Source: Armigeres subalbatus
Taxonomy: Eukaryota; Arthropoda; Insecta; Diptera; Culicidae
Direction of reading: 5' to 3'
NCBI RefSeq assembly: GCF_024139115.2
Contig: NC_085140.1
Span: 432,325,240-432,389,239, forward strand
DNA: 64,000 nt
Numbering within the stretch: position 1 is the first letter of the stretch; every line of letters begins with the position of its first letter. The notes beneath the pieces are model-generated. The model saw only the letters and a list, made by a program, of their open reading frames with translations. It made no database searches and was not told the origin of the DNA. Positions 1 to 11,874 of the stretch are shown here, piece by piece. The position numbers were made by a program, and so were the translations under genes.

Positions 1-2680
1 TTCACTTATTTTTTATTTCCCACCCCCTTCGTTATCGAAAGATTAACAGGACAAAAGAAGGAATTCATATTTGTTCCGGTATTATGGAAAAAATGCTATT
101 TCGAACCATATTAGCTCCATATAAAGTTGGTGCCTGAAAGCGAGACCACTTTATAATGTGGTCTTCGCTGAAAGGCAGTATCATTTCTCGGTGAATTTAT
201 TTAGTTTTTTTTTCATTCAACTCATGCTATTTATAAATTTTGGGTTATTGTTATTCAATATATTTGGGTTATTGTCCGCATCCATTAAGTTGAAAACTAA
301 TCACAAGACACCATCACTGCCGAACAATGTCATAATGATTTGTTCGGCCAAATTCATCACTTTCATTTGCAGACTTTATTGCTTCATGAACATTCTGATG
401 AGATTTGCAATTTCATTCTGTCTCGCCATTTCCCCAGTCAGCACCGGCGTGTAGCGCCCAATAATGTTAAGTAGGTGTACGATGAGTGCGATAACAAAAA
501 CTGAACCGTCACTCAACAGCGTAACGACCTATTCTCCTTCTTCAGAAAATGTCGTTCGGTTTGGCACCGTTTTCAATCTGGCGAAATTTTGAAGTTCCCA
601 TTGCCAGAAAATGTGTTTATCATCGTCTGGATAAGATTCATTCCGTCATGGCCTACCCAAGAGGGGGGCTCTACCGAGTCTACATTCGGCGTTTTGAAGC
701 AAACTCATCAAAAACAAAGTTTTTTTTCATTACGACTTTCAAAAGCACAATAGCAGGGTGGTAAAATAATTAATTATATCCGATGATGTCCCTGACGGCT
801 AGCGTAGGTTCAGCTTTGTTTGCTAAATATAGCATCACAGTTGTCACACAACTTTAGTGAAATAATGAGTCTGGCTCGGGGGAAAAAATAATTCACGAAG
901 GTTTTCAAGTTCTGCGTTGAGGAAAACAACATTTTCGATTTCCGTAAGAACCACTTTTCTGTATAAGATATCAGATCTTGTAAATAATCGTTCTTAAGAA
1001 TTTTCTTCATATGTACATATCAAATCGAACTGTTCAAACTGTTTACCGATTTAGCAGTTACTATAATCTGGAATAAACACTTGAATGATAAATAAGCACT
1101 TAATTCTTTATCCTATGTATTAGATTCCAGTTCACACATTTTACAATTAGTTTCCATTTCCTGCTAACCATAGTGCGAATTATGACTGTCTTGCCCTTGG
1201 CATAATTTGTAAACTCCAAAATGAAGTCGGTGGGGAACTTAAACTAAAGCACCAGCATACTTTTGTCCCACTTTTTATTGCCAACATAAACTTATTGAAA
1301 CGGAAAACAACCACCCATCGGGGGGGAATCTTCGTCCTCATGCTCGTTCAGTTTGGAATGGAAAAACACCTTCAGGCGAAAAGTTTACACAACGCACGTG
1401 TGCAAGAACGAAACTTAAAATAGAATCCGAACGACCGAAGAGTCTCACCACCGAGTGGATTCGTGCGCCCCCGGAGGGGTCACCATTTATTTGCAAAACA
1501 CTAACTTTTGGGTCACGCACGTGTACCGGACGACCGAGAAATTTATTGCCACCCTTGACCTAGAGCATGAAAGACGGGATCCCGGCATCCAGGACGAGAT
1601 TTGTGTGTCCATTTTGTAGCCTTAGTTGCGAACGAGAAAACGACGTATCTCCGGAATGAGTGATTGAGCAAAATCTGTGAGTGGAACGCTAGTAAAAGTG
1701 TAAAGCTTCCCCCAAACACATGCGATGCGACAATCGCGACGCGATTCTATCGCTTGGTGACTGAGATTCTGTCGTGGTTGGTATGGAAGCGTAAATGGAA
1801 CAATGTCTGCAGCGACCCAACGCGGCGGTAAAATCGTTTCGGTCTGGGGGAACCTTAAAGAATTTTGTTCGCAAAAGCAAACATTTTCCTTGGATCAATC
1901 TTTGATGTCGGGTTTCCGGTGCAGGGTTTTATGGGTGGAAAATAGCACAAATTGAAGCAGCTAAAATGGAAACACCTGAGACGACAATAAATTGATCGTA
2001 AGGAACAGATGGGATTATTTTTCTAAATGAACTTTTATTCTCTCTGTTCCTGATTTTGGTAACATGGAACCATGTATTAAATCTTCTTCCCTGAAATTTT
2101 AATACGAAGCCATCTGAACTGAAAGAAAATAAATGTGTGTTGAATGATTTTCCAACAAATTAAAACATTCAAAACAAAAGGAACATTTTTCAAAATATGT
2201 TACGCTAAGAGAAGGAAGGGAGGGGTAGGGTCTGTAAAACCTTTAAACCTCAGAGCCTGCCTTTGTTCGCTGGGTTCCGATCTAACACTCGGTTCCAGAT
2301 TTTGTTTCCGCCCATAAACATAATTCCACGTAGTGGTATAAGCAAACGCAACGGTTGAGGGGGTGTCATGGCCCATGGGATCACTTTTGAGCATTTCAAC
2401 GGGAAAGCGATTGACCCTTCTGGGGTGAATCTCTTGCAATAATAATGACGTTCGGTAGTTAATGGCGTGGTGATGGTGACCTGACTAAATAAATGGTATT
2501 CGAAGTCAATGTTTCAATTGCTCAGTTTGTGTCTACTAAAATTTTAAAATGTTCTCCAAAAAATGAATTTTTTTTTGGGGTTTGAAGTATTTTTTTAGGA
2601 ATTATAGCGGAAAAGCTTTGTATTGTCTATAAAAAAAATCTTTACAAACTCCTCGGGAAATTATTCAAAAAGAAAAGAAT
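1..2680. other. Unique AT-rich DNA, no gene recognised
   Basis: No open frame here has a recognisable domain or codon pattern. Positions 1300-1960 are GC-richer than their surroundings and have no repeat structure, so they could be conserved intronic or regulatory sequence, but nothing shows this directly. A remnant of a dispersed repeat lies at 100-215 and is listed separately. Confidence 0.5.
100..215 (+). repeat. Remnant of a dispersed Aedes-type repeat (3' end)
   Basis: The order of short blocks (CCATATAAAGTTGGT, then AGGCAGTATCA, then CTCGGTGAATT and a T-run) matches the 3' end of the fuller copy at 21068-21435. A small internal palindrome (GACCACTTTATAATGTGGTC) is specific to this copy. 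Family name not known to me. Confidence 0.45.
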
Positions 2681-2689
2681 TGTTTGACC

Positions 2690-3094
2690 GAAAGTCATTC
2701 AGCGGAAAGCCGATTGCCCGAATTGAAGATTGACCGAAACAGCCATTAAATCGAAAGCGGTTTGGTCGAAAATGTAATTTGGCCGCTAGCAACATACAGC
2801 CGAAAGGGTAATTTGGCCGATAAAGACGTTTGTCCTAACAGGTCGTTTAATCGAAATGGTTGTTTGGTCGAATTGGTTTTATGGCCGAAAATGTCGTTTG
2901 TACGAAAATATCATTTGGCCGAACGGGAAAAATATCGAATGTAATTTGCTGTGTAGGTAATATGTCCAAAATTGTCGACCCGATCATTTAAGGAAAAATG
3001 ACCGGTTCAGTTAAACGACATTTATGTAGGCCATATATGTAGGTTTTGCCCAAAGGGGTTGATCGGTCAAATGGCATATTCGGCCAAAAAAACT
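2690..3094. repeat. Degenerate GGCCGAA minisatellite
   Basis: Heptamers of the type GGCCGAA or GGTCGAA recur every 15-20 bases with AT-rich spacers. This is a decayed relative of the regular 17-bp array at 4155-4420. Short open frames here are by-products of the repeat. Confidence 0.7.
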
Positions 3095-3104
3095 TTCGAA
3101 TGGC

Positions 3105-3379
3105 TTCTTCTTATTTGCATTACATCCCCCACTAGAACATTGCCGCCTGGCAGCTTAGTGTTCATGAAGCACTTACACAGTTATTAACTGCGAAGTTTCT
3201 AATCTAAGTTATCATTTTTGCATTCGTATATCATGAGGTTAACACAATGATACTTTTATCCCGACTACCAACCCGAAAATTTCCTAGACCGTACCGGAGA
3301 TCGAATCCAGTCATCTTCAGCATGGTCCTGCATTGTAGCCGCGCATCTTACCGCACGGCTAAGGAAGGCCCCAAATTTG
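3105..3379 (-). mobile_element. tRNA-derived SINE, Feilai-like
   Basis: Read on the - strand, the element opens with a tRNA-like pol III promoter: an A box (TAGCCGTGCGG, near 3350-3363) and a B box (GGATTCGATCTCC, near 3300-3312). It then runs about 200 bp to an AAGAAGAAG-type 3' tail near 3105. The body (CAGTTAATAACTGTG, AACACTAAGCTG) matches what I recall of the Feilai SINE of Aedes. A 10-bp target duplication TTCGAATGGC lies at 3095-3104 and 3380-3389. The duplication resembles the surrounding minisatellite, so it is good but not conclusive evidence of the boundaries. The SINE would rely on LINE machinery in trans. Confidence 0.72.
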
Positions 3380-3900
3380 TTCGAATGGCACTTGGTCGAA
3401 TAACACGTTAAGCCGAAAGTCATCTAACCGAATTTCATTTTCCAGAAACTGTTTTTTGGCCGAATCACATGGCCAAATATCTCGAAAATTTGGCTCCAAG
3501 GCTCCTTCTGTCAAACGCCATTTTGACGGCAATTTGGTCAAATGGTTCCTTCTGCCAAACGGAATTTTTGATAATAAAACTGTTTCGTTGAAGTTTCCAG
3601 TTCATTCTAACGACACTTTCGGCCGTATGTCTATTTTTTTCAAAGACATTTTCGGCCAAAAGGCCTTTTCTGCAAAACGACCATTCGCCCAATCGTCATT
3701 TTCGACCAATTGACCTATTCAACCAAACGACTTTTCAGGCATATGACCTGTTGGGCCGAACGTCTTTTTCGACCGCATATCCAAATCGGCCAAATAACTT
3801 TCGGTCAGATGAGCTTTGGCCTAATGGTTTGATTGGCAAAATACCACAATTTCGCCAACTTGCTTACGGTCCAATGATTTATGTTCAAACGGCCCTACCC
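3380..3900. repeat. Degenerate GGCCGAA minisatellite, continued
   Basis: Same repeat as 2690-3094, continuing past the SINE. Orientation of the heptamer changes inside the block: GGCCGAA first, then mostly TCGGCCAAA from about 3600. Open frames on both strands at 3456-3713 follow from the repeat, not from a gene. Confidence 0.65.
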
Positions 3901-4099
3901 CGATCAAAAATCGGATTCAAATGAATAATTCTTTGGATTTTAACTGAAATCTAAGACTGATTTTCTACGAGAAAATATTCCGAAATTCCAAAGGAAATTC
4001 TTTGCAGTCTTTATCCTCTACTTGCTTTCAAATCCACTTCTATTTGAAATTAAGGGAAGACCATTGGTCATTTAATTGAATTGGTCATTTTACCGAAAA

Positions 4100-4435
4100 T
4101 CTCGTTAGATCGAAACGGTCGTTTAGCAGAAAGGACTATTTGGTCGAAAATGTCATTTGGTCGAAAAAGTCGTTTGGCCGAAAAAGTCGTTTGGCCGAAT
4201 AAGTAGTTTGGCCGAATAAGTCGTTTGGCCGAATAAGTCGTTTGGCCGAATAAGTCGTTTGGCCGAATAAGTCGTTTGGCCGAATAAGTCGTTTGGCCGA
4301 ATAAGTCGTTTGGCCGAATAAGTCGTTTGGCCGAATAAGTCGTTTGGCCGAATAAGTATTTTGGCCGAATAAGGCGTTTTCCCGAATAAATCATTTGGCC
4401 GAATAAGTCGTTCGGTCTTAATGGTCGTTTGGCAA
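4100..4435. repeat. 17-bp tandem array (GTCGTTTGGCCGAATAA)n
   Basis: About fourteen head-to-tail copies of a 17-bp unit, with eight or more nearly identical copies between 4200 and 4360 and degenerate copies at both edges. Because 17 is not a multiple of three, the - strand frame at 4068-4529 cycles through three readings and yields a 17-residue protein repeat. That 153-codon frame is a by-product. Confidence 0.9.
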
Positions 4436-4444
4436 AAAGAACCA

Positions 4445-4890
4445 CTGTGAAAAGTGAGAAATGAGGAGCGAGAGTGAGGCCTCTCACTTCTAACTTCGCA
4501 CTTCTCACTTCATGGTGAGAAGTGTGCAATGAGAAGTGAAAAATAAGAAGTAAGACGTTTCACTTCTCACTTTAAAAACGGAGAAGTGCTGAATGAACTG
4601 TCACTGCGGGTTGCGTGTGCGGTGAGAAAAGAGGTCTTTTGTTTATTTTATTCCTGATTGTTTTTGCTTATTATTTTCAGCTTACATTGCTAAGAAGTTA
4701 CACTGAGAATTCGCATTACTGATGAGAAGTGAAAAATGATGAGTGCAAAGTAAGAAGCTGGACGTCTCACTCCTCATCTCTCACTTCTTACTGTGAAAAA
4801 TGAGAAGTGCGAAGTGAAAAATGAGACGTCTCACTACTTACTTTTCACAATGAGCAGTGAAAAGTGAGCTATCCCACTTCTCACTTTTCA
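4445..4890. repeat. GAAGTGAGAAGTGAAAAATGAG-type satellite, left part
   Basis: Irregular repeats of GAGAAGTG and its complement CACTTCTCACTT in both orientations, giving many local hairpins. The same sequence class resumes at 12536-13020, directly after the LTR retrotransposon, so the retrotransposon inserted into this array. Confidence 0.8.
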
Positions 4891-4895
4891 CTCAT

Positions 4896-5538
4896 TGTTC
4901 GGAATATATACAGAAACGGCACTTAATTTCTTGTAGCAGTATATTTATACAGCTCAAACTGAAATTTAAAGGGTTTACATCAGTATTTATCTACAAATTT
5001 GCCTTATTTACTTACAAAAGTTAGTTTCTTCTGCAAACTCGTGGTGCAATTTTCAGAACATTTACCGGTCCCCGTACTTCAACTATTCAACATTAGCCTA
5101 TGTATTTATTCAGGATAATAATTATGTATTTTAAATAATTATAGTTAATTAGGATACTCACTAGTTTCCTGCTTTAGGACAAATTTTAGCTAATTTACGA
5201 ATTTTGTTGTAATCAGTGCCTACGATGCTTTTGATATCCGCATATGACCTGGTTTTAGTTCAATTCATTATTAATATGTTTAGCTTACTAATTAATTTAT
5301 GCACGACTTACTGTGATGTAGCACTATCTTATTTGCTAATAATTGTAAGATTAGTACAAAACAGCCGCGAAATAGTTTAAATTTTAATAATATTCAATAA
5401 ACTTCTACAAGGTATCGAACCACCATTAACTGCTCTTTTTCTTGTTTTGTTTTTATCTCTTGTCCTAACGATTATTCCCATTATCTTCTCCTTCAATTCA
5501 TAGACTGGCGCACAGTCACTAGCCCAGTGGTGTTAACA
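4896..5538 (-). repeat. BEL/Pao 3' LTR (643 bp)
   Basis: Near-identical to 11875-12518, with about five substitutions and one single-base gap by eye. On the - strand it starts TGTTAACACC and ends CCGAACA. An AATAAA signal is read on the - strand near 5107-5115. A short purine-rich stretch (CGGGCTGGGGATG on the - strand) directly precedes it and may be the polypurine tract. Confidence 0.95.
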
Positions 5539-6860
5539 CATCCCCAGCCCGTAACTCCGGTACTTCCTTTCCTGAGGATCCGGATTTACTGTCCTGAATC
5601 TTCGAAACCGCCAAGTTTGCCACAGCACGTCTGAATATTCCCTTAGATGTTCTTACATCAGCTTGTCTAATTCTGCCATCCGTTCCAGCATACACCGCTT
5701 CTACGATTCCTCGTATCCAGCACCTTCTGTTGTTACCATCCACCACAAAAACTAGGTCTCCGACGCGTACGAGTTTGTTCTCACTATACCATTTCGGTCG
5801 TGGATTAACTGTGGGCAGGTATTCGTTGCACCAACGTTTCCACAATTCTTCTGCTAAAACCTGAGAACGCTTGTACACGTCCCGCATCGCTCCTGCTATG
5901 TGTTCTGGACACTGGGGCATTCCATCCTGTTCTCTGACTGATCCACGTTAGAAGTGATTCGGTGTGAGCGCATCCTCTTCCGCTGTATCCGGCACATAAG
6001 TTACCGGCCGTGAATTCACGATGTGTTCTGCTTCTGCTAATGCTGTCCGCAAAATTTCGTCTGTTAATCGTATTCCATCGTTCAAAACCTTGAGCACTTC
6101 TTTCACCGATCGCACTAGTCTTTCCCAAATGCCACCCATGTGGGGTGTGGCCGGAGGATTGAAATTCCACTTGATGCTGGTACTTGTAATTCCTTCTGCA
6201 CACTTTTGATTAATTTGCTCTAGTTCATTGTAAGCGCCTCTGAAATTTGTTCCGTTATCGGAAAAGAATTCTTCTGAAGCACCCCGTTTACAGATAAATC
6301 GCACGATTGCGTAGTGAGGCTATCCACAACTTCCAGATGAATCGCACGAACCGCCAGACAGGTAAACAAACAGATCCACCTTTTCTCCGATCGTCTACCA
6401 ACAGATACTTCTACTGGCCCAAGGTAGTCCAGACCAACTGCGCTGAATGGTCTCAACCCCGGTGTAATTCTCTGAACAGGAAGTGGAGCCATAGTGGCAC
6501 CTCCGGTCGGCAACGATGTACCTTGCACGAGGCACAGTTCTTCATCACACGCGAAATTGTCGTTCTTAGCTTTGGTATGTGGAACTTTCGGCGCACCTCG
6601 TGGAATATGGTTTCCCTGTTGGCATGTCCAAATCTCTCATGGTACTTTTGCAATAACTTATCTGTAACCTCATGCGCCTTCGGTAAAATGATTGGAAACT
6701 TTTCATCGAATGTAGCTGATACAAAATTTTGCATTCTACCTCCCATACGCAGCACGCCATGGCCGTCTAAAAACGGCGTGAGTTTGTACAGTGAACTCGA
6801 TCGCGATAAATGCGCCACCGGTTTGCCAATTCCGAGTTCCCTTCTTTTTAGTAACCGCAC
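5519..6860 (-). pseudogene. BEL/Pao integrase and C-terminal domain, frame-broken
   Basis: Read on the - strand from 6860. First comes a zinc-binding HHCC region (HERFGHANRETIF, then NCASCKVHRC) near 6520-6660. The catalytic core follows: first aspartate in GLDYLGPVEV near 6430, second in SDNGTNF near 6260, and glutamate in the GGIWERLVRSVK block near 6110-6150. A C-terminal domain of the DUF5641 type (PTVNPRPKWY, VGDLVFVVD) ends inside the LTR at 5519. Integrase joins the cDNA to host DNA. The reading moves between frames near 6470 and near 6260, and a TAA at 5948-5950 interrupts the last segment in frame. Nothing here can be made as one protein. Confidence 0.9.
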
Positions 6861-6893
6861 CTTTTCAACATAACCTTCTGCTTGTGCTAGCTT

Positions 6894-8879
6894 TCAAAGA
6901 ACTTCTTCCGCACTTCTTAGCTCATCTTGTAATAAAGGCCGCTTCATGACATTGAGCTTTGCTATTATGAGCCGACGTTGGTTCTCCGATGCCTCTGATC
7001 CCAATATGGGCAGTTTGGCTATTTTCTTCCGACAATTTCCGATGAACCGCATGACTGTGGCTGTTACTCTGAGCAATCTATCCCATTTAGAAAAGCGGTG
7101 AACATTTATCACTTGTTCTGCTAACGATGCCGCATGCACTAACAACATACTCCTTCTCTCTTCTGCTACATTTGCTTCTGGGAGCGGATCAGCTGGCCAG
7201 TATTCTTCGCTTCGCTGGAGAAACGTCGGTCCAGTGAACCATGGCCCTTTGGGTTCAAGATTTGGTCCATTTCCCCACTTGGTCAATGCATCGGCGATAT
7301 TAAACTTTGACGGGATTTTGCGCCAATCTGTCAAACTCGTTAGCTCGTGTATTTCTCCTACCCGAAATGCGACGAACTGTTTATAGTTGTGCTGATCCGA
7401 ACGAAGCCAACTAAGTACGGTTTGAGAATCCGTCCACAAATAGCTTTTTGTATTAAAAGAGTGTGGTTTGCTATAACCGATCGCATTAGCCTTGCTCCCA
7501 AAACGGCGCCCATCAGCTCTAAGCGTGGCACTGATTGACGCTTCAACGGTGCGACTTTTGCTCTAGCCATCACAAGGGAGCATCGAACATCTTCTCCAAC
7601 TGTTGCTCTAAAATATGCAGCACATCCATACGCTTGAAGGCTCGCGTCTGTAAACACGTGCAGCTGTATTGACCCAATCTCCGTCGTTTTCCACTCCCCG
7701 AAATAGGCTCGAGGTATTCGGGCTTGCTCCACGTCTGGTAAACAGCTAATCCATCTATTCCATTCTCGTGCATTCGTTTCATCGATCCGATCATCCCAGT
7801 CACATCCGGTGCGCCACAAACTTTGGATCAGAATACGGCCGTGGATAGTGAATGTCGCAAGCAAACCCAAAGGATCAAAAAAACCCATAACACAACTCAG
7901 TACAATTCTTTTAGTTGGTACTTCTCCATTCCACAAATACTGCCTTAATTCTTCTCGATGCTCCGTAGAGAAAGAAAACTTATCCATTCCAGGGCACCAA
8001 ATGATTCCGAGAACGCGCTCAGATCCCGTTTCTTTATCACGATTGAAATGAATATCTTGATTTTCTTTCATGTCTCCTAAACTGTAGAGCACTTCTTTAG
8101 AGTTCGAAACCCAATTTCGGATTTCGAACCCTCCTTTTGAGTGAACGTACTTCACTTCTTTCGCTCTCCTTATGGCTTCTTCGACAGTGTCTGTGCTATC
8201 AAAATAATCGTCGACATAATGCTTGTCGACTATTGCTGCTGCTGCTTCCGGATATTGAATTGCAAACTCTAGTGCATTACGGTTTTTTATATATTGTGCC
8301 TGACACGGTGAGCACTTCGAACCAAACGTGGCCACGTCCATAATGTAGATTGTTGGTTGCTCTCGCGAAGAATTCCGAAACAGGAACAGTTGTGCTTTTT
8401 TATCCGCCTTTCGGATCAATATTTGATGGTACATTTCGCGTATGTCACCTCCGAAAGCTACCGGACGTTCTCGAAAACGGTTTATAACCGACGGTAGAGC
8501 TGTCAACATATCCGGACCTGCCAATAGCTGCGAGTTTAACGATACTCCTTGAACTGCTGCCGCCGCATCCCAAACCAAACGCACCTTCCCAGGTTTCTTC
8601 GGGTTCAGCACCACGTTGAGTGGCAAGTACCAGGTTCCGCCAGATCCAAATTCAGTTATTTCTTCAGCCGTCGCAGGATGTGCATAGCCCTTCTGTTCAT
8701 ACTCTGCTATTTGTTTACGCACGATGTCGTACAGCTGAGGGGATTTTTCTAGTCTATTCTCCAATTGTTGTAACCGCCGCATTGCCATATGACAATTATT
8801 TGGAAATTTCGGACTGTCCGTGCTCCAAAGCAAACCGGTCTCGAATCGGTCGCCTACTCTAACTGTAGTCTTCTCCAAC
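6894..8879 (-). pseudogene. BEL/Pao reverse transcriptase and RNase H, frame-broken
   Basis: The open part begins where the MITE ends and runs to 7358. Motifs seen: VRLVWDAAA, GDIREMYHQI (first catalytic aspartate), the YVDD active site at about 8207-8218, and FTDAS of the RNase H near 7640-7655. It should copy element RNA into cDNA. The apparent start at 8917 lies in MITE sequence, so the first 13 or so residues of that frame are foreign; the true protein continues from the protease. A frameshift near 7445 moves the RNase H and connector region (WTDSQTVLSW onward) to the frame read from 7439. A TGA at 6894-6896 stops that frame before integrase. Confidence 0.93.
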
Positions 8880-9281
8880 CAGGGGGGGAGTATGCCTGTC
8901 ATCCACGAACAAATCAAGCCTACCTAAGATGTATTATCCGGGCCTCGCCGCTTGGGAAAGGCGGGTCACCCTGGGCCACCCCGCTTGGCAAGTGTAACAT
9001 TTCTAGACTAACATTTGAAAAGGGCGTAACAGCCAAAATTTATTCCTTCTGATTCCTCGTCTACATACATAGCTATATATGTAGACGAAGAATCAGAAAG
9101 AATAAATTTTGGCTGTTACGCCCTTTTCAAATGTTGGTCTAGATTTTTCGAACTGGAATCTTGTAGGATATTGGTTAACCTACACTACTGCTGACTAAAG
9201 AAAAAATTGTGGGATTGTTTATTTACATTTGCTTCATACTACATGCAGAGGAGGCGCGATGCACAGCATATTACCCCCCTG
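8880..9281. mobile_element. hAT-type MITE (402 bp) inside BEL pol
   Basis: Imperfect terminal inverted repeats (CAGGGGGGGAGTATGCC left; GCATATTACCCCCCTG right) are flanked by a perfect 8-bp duplication TCTCCAAC (8872-8879 and 9282-9289). An 8-bp duplication with CAGG-type ends is what hAT transposases leave. No transposase is encoded. Ignoring the insertion and one duplication, the protease and reverse transcriptase frames become continuous, which independently confirms both ends. It therefore entered after the retrotransposon. A 142-bp hairpin occupies its centre. Confidence 0.88.
9002..9143. repeat. 142-bp hairpin in the centre of the MITE
   Basis: Two arms of about 66 bp, with roughly three mismatches, separated by a loop of about 10 bases near 9068-9077. 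The arms start and end with TCTAGA. It could fold in a transcript into a long stem and be a small-RNA source, but that is inference. Confidence 0.9.
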
Positions 9282-9289
9282 TCTCCAAC

Positions 9290-9970
9290 ATCTCTCGAGC
9301 TTTCCGATCGTCTTTAGATTCTTGCATCACCGCCACTACAGACTCTTCAAGTGCGTACTGTGATTTCAAAACGTCATGTAGTTCTTGATTGCTAATATCA
9401 CCATGGCACCCAACAAAACCTTTGGAACTTGTTGATTTTCTGCTTGGACCGTAAATTGTCCACCCCAGTGAGGAACGAACCGCAATTGGTTCACCAGCGT
9501 ACCCGAGTCTTGATTCAATTGGCGCGATTGCATGAACGTTATTTATTCCTATCAAAATTCCTGGTCGTTTGTTGCAGTACGACTCAACTGGCAAATTCCG
9601 GAGAAACTTGTAGCTTTCCATCAGCGCGGGCACGTTCAGCGACTGTTGAGGCAGCATGAGCTTCGGAACTGTTTGCACCATTCGCAGCAGAATTTTTTCT
9701 TCTGATCCTCGAGCAGAAATCCACAAATTCGTTTGACGAGAATCTCTTTCTGTACGTTTAATGTCAGCTGTCCAAGTAATGGTTAAGGGGTTCTTTGTTC
9801 CTTGTATGCCGAGTTTGTCTACTAGCGAGCTTTCGACGAGTGTAACGGAAGCTCCTTCATCTAAAAACGCCAGAGTTTGCACAGAAAGTTCGTCGCAGTG
9901 CAACGTTACCGGAATCATACGAAAGTAGATCGCATCACCGGATAACGAATGTGTGTTGAATGCCACGATT
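9290..9970 (-). pseudogene. BEL/Pao aspartic protease (DUF1758-type)
   Basis: The C-terminal part of the open frame 9271-10698. The catalytic motif FLDEGASVTLVE has its aspartate at about 9859-9861, about 280 residues into that frame. Downstream blocks (PGILIGINNVHAI, RSSLGWTIYGP) are typical of Pao proteases. It would cleave Gag-Pol into mature proteins. The last two or three residues and the stop belong to the MITE, so the frame is truncated by insertion and once continued into reverse transcriptase. No internal lesion is seen in the protease itself. Confidence 0.9.
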
Positions 9971-9971
9971 C

Positions 9972-11842
9972 CTGTCACTGGGTGCAGTAATGTGTTGTGA
10001 CGCGCCGAACAGCCATCGACTTTGCAACGGATCTGGAACTTGCACTGAGACTTACCATGATCGTTTAAACATATTTTACAAAGTTTCCAATTGTCCACCA
10101 GCCTAATACGTTCTGTTGGAGATAGACATCGAAAATCCTCGCAAAACTGCAACCGGTGGTCTGTGCGACGACAAACTTTGCATGGCTTCAACTTAGGGGT
10201 TCCTTGACCTTCGACGATGATTCTACGGCTGAGCTGTGGTTGAAAACGGCACCTTTCTCTTCTCAGTCGATGTCCTGAACCAGATGATACTGTTGTACAC
10301 TTGAAGTCAATGTTCTCATTCGCCTCACAAGCTTCCTCTACTATTCTCGTTACGAAATCGGTGAAAGTTCGCAGAGTGACTTGTTTCCTTTTCTGCTTGT
10401 AGCGAACCCAATCTCGTTTATCGTGCGCTGGAAGTTTATCCACCAAATCCTGGATTAGCAGAGGGTTTATGAGATGTTGTGTTAGATCCGCTGCCTCTAA
10501 ATGATCGCACAGTTGTTCAATGGCGTTACCGAATGGTATATAGGTAGCAAGTTTGTCCGATTTGGGGCATTCCAATTTCTTTATTTTATCGAGATGATGT
10601 TGCAGAAGTTGCTCTGGTCGCCCAAAAAGTTGGCGAAGCTTTTTGATGACCCTGGGAACCGACTTAGGTAGCAAAAGCTGACTTCTGACGCTTTCCAAAG
10701 CTGAACCTTTCTAGCTCTCCTGCAGGCGTACAAGGTTTTCAACGTCACTGAAACCGCAAGCCTCGTTTGAAGCGTTATAGCTGCCAATTAATAATGGCCA
10801 TTCCTCTGGTTTTCCCGTAAAAATTGGTAGCTTTCTCGTAATTCCATTTCTTGCCGATAGTTGTGCTTTTGTCGGCCCCAGCCCATTTAGAACTAATCTA
10901 GCATTAGCCTTTTTTCTTGAACGACCTTCTACGATCCTGTCCGCTTCCAGCTCAGATTCATCCTCATCCGTATCCTCATCGTCCTTGATATTCCAACGAT
11001 GCTCGCTCTTCCCGTAGTCGTCAATATCGCTGCTTTCTATCTCTTCATCTGTGTAATCTTCTTCTTCATCTTCTTCGGTACTTTTGTAGATGGTTCTAGC
11101 TCGAGTGTGCTTTGTGGGAGCCTGAGACATACGTTTAATTGCCCCTTTGATTTTAGCTCCCTGGGTGGTCGCCTGTGATAAAAAGCTACGCTGGACACAG
11201 CTTCGAGTAACGCAAGACTAGGTGCGCTTTGGAGGTATTTCACGTGATTGCTGAATCTCTCCTTCCTGTAGTTCCTGCTGGACATTTTCCATTTGAACTT
11301 GATAGGATTGCCGCATAGCCTTCATTTTTGCCAGATGGGTTTTCTTCTTCTCCAGTGCCGACTCCAGCAGTTCCTTTTCCTGTTCCATCTCTTTCGCCTG
11401 TAGCTCTTCCAGTATCTTCATTTGCTTCATCTTGAGCAACCGATCCATCTCCATCTTCTTCTCCGTCAGGATTCGCTCTTCGTCCAATTCCCTTTCTTTT
11501 TCTTTCTGCTTTTGCTCCATGGCCTTTAATTTTCGTTCTAGCGATGAACTAGTGTTTTCGGATGCTTCTCTGGGTCTATCGGACTCATTTCCCGATGGAA
11601 CCTTCTTACGATTTTTCCCAGCTTTGCTCTCCTGCTTTCGCTCTAATTCCTGCCTATGCTCCTGGCAACTGCTACCCGGACAAAACCAGTTTTTGGCATC
11701 CTTGATCTCTTCTGTTACACCTACGCACCGGTAATGGAACCACCGGTTGCAGGCATCGCACCTTTACCATTCCTTCGTCGACATCCGACGTCTTATCACA
11801 TCGCCCGCAGGCAGTCATAGTAAGATTTCCGGCAGATGACAT
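9972..11842 (-). pseudogene. BEL/Pao Gag, frame-broken
   Basis: The likely start is the ATG at 11840-11842, since a run of codons from it leads straight into a PHD-like zinc motif (CGRCDK, then CDACNRWFHYRC). Next come a charged coiled-coil stretch rich in K, E, M and Q (about 11220-11520), an acidic segment (about 10930-11090), and a DUF1759-type capsid region (LPIFTGKPEEWPLLIGSYNA, then ESVRSQLLLP). Zinc knuckles with several CxxC pairs occur near 9972-10185. Gag packages element RNA. Frameshifts lie near 11757 and twice near 11130-11250, and an in-frame TAG sits at 10711-10713. Frames beginning at 11520, 11285, 11130 and 10698 are pieces of this one gene. Confidence 0.88.
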
Positions 11843-11874
11843 TGCTTTGAGGTTATCCGATAACTTTTTGAGTT

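Noticed and set aside
4068..4529. - strand frame of 153 codons
   Set aside because: The 17-bp array read through three frames; no independent coding evidence.
6307..6873. + strand frame of 188 codons
   Set aside because: Antisense shadow of the BEL integrase.
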